64,000 nucleotides of DNA from NCBI GenBank assembly GCA_015680685.1, contig MNCI01015802.1, positions 858,682-922,681 on the forward strand, read 5' to 3'. Numbering within the stretch: the first letter of the stretch is position 1; every line of letters begins with the position of its first letter. A program made the position numbers and the translations under genes. This document shows positions 57,506 through 64,000 of the stretch, one piece after another. This DNA comes from Gnetum montanum. Its lineage: Eukaryota; Streptophyta; Gnetopsida; Gnetales; Gnetaceae. Below the pieces are notes generated by a model that was given only the letters and a program-made list of their open reading frames with translations, searched no databases and was not told where the DNA came from.

Positions 57506-57649
57506 TCAGATACACACAGACGGACGCAACGCTGCGGCCTCGTTTTAACTCCCCCTCCTTGGAGGGGGGCACATGAAGCCAAGTTAATAATAATAATAAT
57601 AATAATTTATTTTGTAGTCCAGTCAATGAGCATAATAACTTACCAAGTA
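57506..57649 (-). other. Short 5' flank of the receptor kinase
   Basis: 144 bp between the ATG and the truncated LTR of element F. Contains a hairpin-forming CCCCCTCC-TT-GGAGGGGG at 57551-57568 and an (AAT)n microsatellite at about 57584-57606. No TATA box of its own is evident. Confidence 0.6.
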
Positions 57650-58064
57650 ATCACACTTAAATGCTCGTGATCAAGTCGTATTCATTCCGCGTTACTAGGA
57701 GATAAGGGTGAAGAAGATGTTAACTAAGAAAGCAATAAATAATAATTAAATAAATAATTAAGCTAAGTGGATGCTGCAATGATGAAGTAATCTCGATCTT
57801 TATTGTTGGTCATGTGTGTGTCCAAGTACGTCACACTCGAGTAAGGATGTCGTACAATTACAATCACCACACTGCGGGCATGCACTAGGAGAGAAGGGTG
57901 AGAGAAGAACTACTTAAAATTAACATTTAAAAGAAATTCTAAAAACTAAGAGCTCCCTCCTCACATCTGTCTACCTCTTATTTATAGATGAGGAGATAGG
58001 TTGTGATATCGTGTACGTGATATCATGTATGCAATATCGCGGCCAATAAAATGATAACTCATCA
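57650..58064 (-). repeat. Element F 3' LTR, truncated, pointing into the receptor kinase
   Basis: Right boundary TCATCA (58059-58064) next to the G-tract. Identity to the 5' LTR ends at minus-strand ACTTGGTAA (57650). Minus-strand array: sites at 58005, 58019 and 58033 (14-bp steps), TATAAATA at 57986-57979, AATAAA in the region of 57800. Transcription from it would run leftwards and meet the receptor ATG roughly 450 bp on. Confidence 0.9.
57979..58038 (-). promoter_or_regulatory. Element F 3' LTR promoter upstream of the receptor kinase
   Basis: Phased hexamers 58005, 58019, 58033 followed on the minus strand by CTATAAATAAGAGG. Same strand as the receptor gene, 474 bp from its ATG. Whether it is active is unknown; a polyadenylation signal in the R region lies between it and the gene. 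Confidence 0.5.
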
Positions 58065-58255
58065 TACCCCCACGACTGAATGAAAACTCATCCTCAAGTT
58101 ACAGTGAGAACAAGCTCCATTGATTACACAGTGGATAGGTATGGGATTATTGACTGGTGAGAATGGGATCATGCTGTAGTGTCGTATCAGAACAAAATTG
58201 AAACACAACACAAAGAATGCAAAAGAAAATCCTATAGCTACAAAATTGATGGAAC

Positions 58256-60362
58256 TCATGTAGTTCCTGATGGCAGTGGCTCCTCCATGGGTGCCTTTCT
58301 GTTGTTTTGTGCTCAAGGTCTTAGGACTTGATGGCATTGAAGTATGGCCTGGAGTTTCTCCTCTTCGGTTCAGGGATCCTGTGCCATCCATGCTAATGTT
58401 CCGATGTTTGATGAAGTCGGCACCTCCAATGGGCAGGGTAGTTGTGGAAACATTTGATTTGCCTTGACATACCAAGCTGCAAACACTCGTCGTTCCTCCT
58501 CGTAGGCTCTGGATTTGTCTCTGTATTCTTGAAAATCTACAAGTCATCAAGCTAAGTCTGTTGCAACACCCTTTTTTCCCTAGTAGCCTGCTTTAACCAC
58601 CTCAAGTTTAGAATTTTCAATCTCTAGTTTTTGCAATATCTTCTTGCGTTCTGCAAATTCTGTTTCATATTTGATGTAGGCGGTGGCTACTTGTTGCTCG
58701 AGCTCCGTTCTTGAGCACCTTGCTGTTAACATGACAAGGTTAGCATACCGCAAGTTTGCCAACTCCATGTATTCTATAAGATCTTCGATCTGCAGGTCCT
58801 GGTTCTTAACTTCCACCTGGTGGACAAATGCATATGTGTCCACTATGGCCCATCAATCAGTGTGTTGAGCACTAATAACGTTGATGTGGGCCTTGGCCAT
58901 ATGGATCTCCTTCTCAATGATTTGTTTGTACATTCCCACCTAGTCCCATAAGTGCTCCTTGAGCTTTTCATGCCGTTTAGCCTCATTTTGCCACACGCTT
59001 ATTTCGATAGCCATCTTCTGGCGGATGGTGCGTACCTCCTCCATTGAGAGGGTTTGATTCTCCCTAGCTAAACGGTTCATGTCTTGGTTGACCTGGATGA
59101 ATTGTTCTCGCAACTGATGAACATGTTCTTCGAGAACATTCTTTTGCTTTTCCAAAGAGGTCAATTGAAGGTTGTCAGCAACAAGCTATTTTTTTTCCTT
59201 TTGTAAGGATCTTGAGTGTCTTGGTATGTGCATAAGTTTACGCTTGTGCTGCAGAGGCATCCCAAATGGCCTTCTCTTTTTCTTCTGCCACCTTCTTATT
59301 CTCCGTTAGTAGTTTGGTCAGTTGCTCAGTTTTGAAACTATCCAGTTGGTCTGCGAGAACGACTTGCAAAGGGTCCCGCTGTGCTGCTTGTAGGGTCACG
59401 AGCATTTCTTGTAATTTTTGCACCTCTACTTCAGCATGCTCAGCCCTCATCTCTATCAAGATCAGCTTCCCCTTGGTGGAAATGAGGTCTGATTAAATTG
59501 TCATAACATCTTAAGGGATGTCAAACAAGGACGTCATTACTTGTCCTATTTGTAGCAATCGATCAAATACATCCTCATATTCTGCAAGAGTCATTGAGGT
59601 TCTGGCCAGAGTTTGAGCATCTTGTGCTCCTGTGAGATCTGCCGGTGGCACAACAGGTACATTGAACGATTCTTTAATGTGGTCTACGACCACTTCTGCG
59701 GCTTTCGCTACATCCTAGTGTTGCATGACCACCATTGTGGCCCCTTCACCAGTTTCTAATTGCACTTGGAATGACGCAGCGTTCCCTGAGATCTATTGTG
59801 ACCAAGTGCTCTCCCCTCCTCCTGTATGGATGGATACTTCACCCCTTGCACAATCCAAAGAAACCATGGACTGTATAGCATCGTCAATGACGCGGAAGAG
59901 ATTCACATCATCACGACTTCCCCAACTAACCGTATTAGCGATGGCCCTAAGATGGCCCATCGACGGTTTGTAATCTTGTGACCACGGTGGTTGATCTTGG
60001 CCCGTGCTAGGCCCTACTTCTTGTTGTTGGCTAGGCCCTGTACTTGGAAGTTGGCTAGGTTGGAGGACATCATTTCAAGATGGCCCTGTTTTTTGTTCTT
60101 TTTCTTGTTCCAGTCCTAGCATCTCACTAGTGATTTTCCTTATGACTAGTGGCTTTAACAATTCAGCATATGAAGCATTTTGGGCTTTTTGGAGGACATC
60201 ATTAGTGTATCCTTTAATAACAGCACATTAGCACAGCTTCCTAATAAGGCAAGGGAAGGGCAACGCCATCTCCCCTGTCTTCCGTTCTTCGAACCTCCTC
60301 AAGATCTCCGTAAAGTATAGATGAGGCAGGTTAACATTAACCTTTCCCATCAACACTGCACC
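58256..60362 (-). pseudogene. Element F accessory ORF
   Basis: Enters at AVLMGKVNVNLPHLYFTEIL and runs to a TGA at 58258-58256. Large coiled coil: VQKLQEMLVTLQAAQRDPLQ, LTKLLTENKKVAEEKEKAIW, VLEEHVHQLREQFIQVNQDM, QKLEIENSKLEVV. Four open stretches of 73-87 codons (58580-58843, 58940-59164, 59238-59459, 59511-59693) separated by single stops or shifts make this the best-kept copy of the coiled-coil half. The N-terminal 150 or so residues seen in B are deleted. Confidence 0.8.
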
Positions 60363-60557
60363 CGTAAAGTATAGGGGTTCATTATCATCGAGTAAGTTAT
60401 GCTTTCGTGTGTTGGGACGATGCTGCCTTCGTTTATGTTTATAAGAAAATCCGACCTCAGGTTGCGTACTTCAATCTTCATTGTCATATAATTCGTTGGT
60501 TCTCCAATGAATTGCCTCACTAGATGTGGCATTATCATAGTCTTGTAGGAGAGGCAT
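60363..60557 (-). pseudogene. Element F gag N-terminal stub
   Basis: ATG at 60557-60555 opens MPLLQDYDNATSSEAIHWRT and NELYDNED, as in C and B, then a frameshifted continuation to NLLDDNEPL, where sequence jumps into the accessory ORF. A 13-bp copy of CCGTAAAGTATAG at the junction (60362-60374) repeats 60308-60320. Confidence 0.8.
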
Positions 60558-60679
60558 GGTTATGCAATTGTGTGTAAATTTATATGTGACTTTTTATAAT
60601 TGTTTCTTCCTAAAAGATATATCATTAATTCTTTTACAACAACCTTGTATGATATAACTAATTTAGATAACTAGCACCG

Positions 60680-60697
60680 TCCCTAGCAACGGCGCCA
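60680..60697 (-). other. Element F primer-binding site (tRNA-Asp)
   Basis: Minus-strand TGGCGCCGTTGCTAGGGA, the best-preserved copy in the window: 16 of 18 positions agree with the complement of plant tRNA-Asp. Separated by one base from the LTR end. Confidence 0.85.
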
Positions 60698-60698
60698 A

Positions 60699-61509
60699 TG
60701 ATGGGTGGCGAGGTACCCCTACACTCAACCATACGATTACGAGAATTTCACACACAATTCGGTTGAACTCTACAGACGAACTAGTTGTGGTATCTAGACA
60801 GTTATTCTTTGGTTGCAGTTCCCTGTCTTCCCATCTGGACTAGTGTTAACTTTATTACGTATGGTTTAGTCCAAAGTGAGGTGTATGATGTGTTCCTATA
60901 TTAATGCTACTCTTGGGGATAATGGGGAACAATATTGACTAAGCTAAGAGACAGAGGGTGAGAGAGAATCTAAGCTAGCCTAAGTGCAATCAGCATCCAT
61001 TCCTCAATCATTCGTACACATCTTGGACCTCGTGCACGACTACCACTGGGATTACCAAGTGCAAATCCTAGGTACGCTACTGGGTTACCAAGTAGTCACA
61101 CTTTAAATGCTCGTGATCAAGTTGTACTCATTCCACGTTACTAGGAGATAAGGGTGAAGAAGATGTTAACTAAGAAAGTAGTAAATAAAAATTAATAAAT
61201 AATTAAGCTAAGTGGATGCTACAATGATGAAGTAATCTCGATCTTTATTGCCGGTCATGTGTGTGTCCAAGTACGTCACACTCAAATAAGGATGTCGTAC
61301 AATTACAACCACCACACTGTGGGCATGCATTGGGAGAGAAGGATGAGAGAAGAACTGCTTAAAATTAACACTTAAAAGAAATTCTAAAAACTAAGAACTC
61401 CCTCCTCAGATCTATCTACCTCTTATTTATAGATGAGGAGACAAGCTGTGATATCGCGTATGCGATATCGCATACGTGATATCACAACCAATAAAATAAT
61501 AACTCATCA
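60699..61509 (-). repeat. Element F 5' LTR (811 bp)
   Basis: Plus-strand limits TGATGG (60699) and TCATCA (61504-61509). Sites at 61450, 61464 and 61478 with 14-bp steps; minus-strand TATAAATA at 61431-61424. Motifs GTACCCCTAC near the inner end are the inverse of the family's conserved LTR end. Confidence 0.92.
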
Positions 61510-62655
61510 ACCATCAAACATGATTCCTAAGCGAAGAACAAGACTATTATATTAAAACATGACTATTGGGCAAGGAACAAGAATAATGTTCAAATTATGT
61601 AGAACTTATGGATGATAGAAAAAATAAAACTGGAGAGTTCATACATTGAAATATCAATTTGGATAAGAGAATCAAACACCCTTGGAAATTACTAATAGCA
61701 AAAGTTGCTATTAAAGTAATTGAAATGAAAATCGTATTCAAATAGCCCCAATTTATGGAAAATAACTTATATATATATGAATAATATTATCTTCTTAAAA
61801 TTTCTATTTTTGTTGATTTTAAGCTTTAAATAAAATTTGTATTATATAATTTTGATTATTATTATGAAACAAAACGAGCAATAAGCATGGAGTTAAAGTA
61901 AAAAATTAAGATAATAATAATATATATATCAAATCATATATATCCAATTTTGAATCAAATATAGTTTTGATGTGTGATAAATCACAAATTCTATGGCCTC
62001 GCAAATTTTACCATCATTGGGAAAGCTTGCTAAAAAATAGGACAAAAAGTAAAGCTAACTTTAGCAAAGAAAACAAAGATAGGGTGCGAGGTTAAGGCTG
62101 ACATTGAAGCTACATTGAAAATACATAGGATGAGATCTTTAGATATGTAGAGTTTTTGGATATAGTAAGCCAAATATGCATTTTTTTTAACACTAAGTTA
62201 TGTCTTAGTGAAGCTAAAGTGTTATATGAGGTTAACACAAAGGTGATTGATTCTATCAAAAACTTGAAATAGAAACTGTATTTGTAACGACTTTAGTTCA
62301 TGATGCAAGGAGCTTTGTGAAGACAAGCTAATTGGGTAGACTTACCCTATGTAATTAAGTCCAACAACATCTTATGGCTTCTGTCAACAAATTACAAGCC
62401 TTGAAAATATTAACAATCTCTTCTATTTGAATGATGTAAAAGATCATCTTAGCTTTATCAAATTTTTGACATGTGTTGTGTATTTTTAGTTGTGTCCCTT
62501 CTACACTAACAATGTTGAAAACAAAAACTAGAATATAAACTTCAACGTGTAGTTCTTCGTATGCATTAAATCCCATTTATCTTGGTGATGCTTTGTATAT
62601 TCACATGTAGACACAAACATTGATCAAAATAAAATGAAACATTTAGTAAAAGGTG

Positions 62656-62737
62656 CTTTTACTTTTGTTGTATGATAATAATGACATCTATGTCTACTTT
62701 TACTTTTGTTGTATGATAATAATGACATCTACGTCTA
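62656..62737. repeat. 41-bp tandem duplication
   Basis: Two adjacent copies starting CTTTTACTTTTGTTGTATG at 62656 and 62697; they differ by a single T/C (ATGTCTA against ACGTCTA). Confidence 0.9.
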
Positions 62738-63654
62738 CCACCAAGGCCATTGCTTTTGCGAAGAAAAGGATATTTTTAACATAGAAATTTATTCAAAATT
62801 GTTGCTAATGTCATTCCTTTGTAAGATTTGCTTATTTTTTTGTTTTTTCTTTTTCACAAGAAAAAAAAGCTACATTTATCAAATATACAATAATTATTTG
62901 AAGCCATTATTATTACCATGGAAAAAAATTTAAAGTTGTTTTATTATATCAAATTTCAATTTCATTATCATCATTATACTTTAGAACAATATCATACCAT
63001 TGTATGCATTGTATAATACCATGGCATGGTATGAAAGAATGACAAAAGTGGAAAAATGTGTACATGGATATCATGAATGTCAAGTTTGGTCAATTCGCAA
63101 ATTAGGGATTGAGGCGAGTCTCAAAAATGTAGTTTAGAGGATCCCACAACCTTTACAAAATTGAGCTCCACACTAGAGTATTTTGATGTTGCAAAAACAC
63201 TCAATCCCGTAGGATCCCAACAAGCTCAATAAAGATGTCTTTTCGCAAGAAGAACATCAACCCCATAAGGCTTCAAGAAAAAAAGAAAAGAGACAAAGAA
63301 AGAATGTAACTAAATTTATAGATCATTAAGCTTGAAGCTCAATACAATAAACACACATAATTGATGATATAATGAGGAACAAAGACAAATTTGCTTAGAG
63401 AGCCAATGATGAATCTTTCTATGAATAGTGCTTGCACAATTCCTAAGATTTTCAAATTGTCTTATAGCATTGAAGTTTCCGAAAACTCCTCAGAATTCAT
63501 AAAACAACTATTAAATGGCTAGTTTAGACATCTACTTCAAAGATGGGATGTCTAATTGCAACCAGCGTCAATTCATGAGAGATGTCTACCTAAAAGTGGA
63601 GACATCTACATGAAGATGTCTACCCTGAGACATCTATCTTGCAAGATAGAAATT

Positions 63655-64000
63655 TGTTGTTTTTGTGAGATGTCTACATTGCTTGCACAGTTTGAGATCT
63701 AAAGCATTAATTTTTCATTTTGGAATTCTCGGTAGTCCTTGAAACATCTTCATTTGGCTTGTAAACTTTATTTTCATCCATGCTCTCATCTTGTTCACTT
63801 TAGTCTTCATTTTATCATTGTAGCTCTCATTGATAAACAATTGCTATTTTTGTGAGATGTCTACATTGCTTGCACATTGTGAGATCTAGAGCATTCATTT
63901 ATCATTTTGGCATCTCAATACTCCTTGGAACATCTTTGTTTGGCTTGTAGACTTTGTTTCCATCCATGCTCTCATCTTGTTCACTTTACTCTTCATTTTA
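63655..64000. repeat. 187-bp tandem duplication, running off the window
   Basis: GTGAGATGTCTACATTGCTT occurs at 63665 and 63852, and the following 140 bp (GAGATCTA.AGCATT, CATCCATGCTCTCATCTTG) repeat with about 10% difference. A cluster of AGATGTCTAC motifs precedes it (63536-63620). The second copy is cut by the window end. Confidence 0.85.

Larger units (their letters stand above)
57650..61509 (-). mobile_element. Element F: non-autonomous, gag start fused to accessory ORF, minus strand
   Basis: 5' LTR 61509-60699, primer-binding site 60697-60680, gag start 60557, then directly into the accessory ORF at about 60362, which ends at 58256; G-tract (58072-58065) and a 3' LTR 58064-57650 that lost its last 400 bp. 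No pol, gag C-terminus or non-coding block: a large internal deletion. The youngest-looking member by CpG content and primer-site preservation. Confidence 0.9.
61510..64000. other. AT-rich right flank without recognisable genes
   Basis: No domain, RNA gene or LTR was recognised. Short open stretches (for example 62355-62576 minus, 62706-62933 plus) have no family resemblance I can name. Two tandem duplications are listed separately. Confidence 0.4.

Noticed and set aside
62355-62576. 73-codon minus-strand ORF as a transposase fragment
   Set aside because: No catalytic motif or family resemblance; too short and AT-rich to support.
1-64000. tRNA, rRNA or snoRNA genes
   Set aside because: None recognised on either strand; the tRNA-like matches are only primer-binding sites next to LTRs.

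Overview
The window looks like nuclear DNA from a seed plant, most likely a gymnosperm (inference only). It is AT-rich, has one plant-type receptor-kinase gene with a GT-AG intron, and is otherwise almost entirely old, nested, stop-riddled retrotransposons. Many stops look like C-to-T or G-to-A decay (CGA to TGA, CAG to TAG, TGG to TAG), as expected of long-methylated repeats. Single N bases at 3336, 16207 and 27500 mark assembly joins.

Most of the sequence belongs to one Athila-like Ty3/gypsy group. Shared features are LTRs of about 0.8-1.07 kb bounded by TGATGA/TCATCA (or close variants), a primer-binding site resembling the complement of tRNA-Asp, a GGGGGTA tract before the 3' LTR, and a GATATC array phased at 14 bp just upstream of the LTR TATA box. 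Members: A (1-6908, +, pol, cut by the window edge); E (about 12240-43174, -, very old, with gag, pol integrase and a 3' accessory ORF); B (13019-24868, +, TSD TTAGG) and C (24986-31178, +, TSD ACATT), both inserted in E's accessory ORF and carrying gag plus accessory ORF without pol; Z (36906-40911, +, 5'-truncated, integrase); D (43894-53468, +, gag-protease-RT-RNase H-integrase); F (57650-61509, -, gag start fused to accessory ORF). B's gag is itself split by a 3036-bp solo LTR (14573-17608, TSD CTTAG).

Other elements are a chromovirus integrase-chromodomain end with its 3' LTR (6930-10090), an RTE-type LINE fragment inside that LTR (8815-9850, -) and a LINE zinc-binding-domain fragment (53469-53940, -).

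The only host gene recognised is an LRR receptor kinase of the non-RD type (53974-57505, -). It has one 105-bp intron and a one-base frameshift between the LRR and transmembrane-kinase parts. It lies between two inverted, truncated LTRs of the Athila-like group, and the upstream LTR has its promoter pointing into the gene.

The most unusual biology is in the Athila-like group: (i) the 14-bp-phased nested palindromes at the LTR promoters, with one extra promoter-like copy inside element B upstream of the accessory ORF; (ii) a coiled-coil accessory ORF whose ATG directly follows a conserved branch-point and 3' splice site, suggesting a spliced subgenomic mRNA; and (iii) a reciprocal split in which some members keep pol but lost the accessory ORF, others keep gag plus accessory ORF but lost pol, and the oldest copy has all three.
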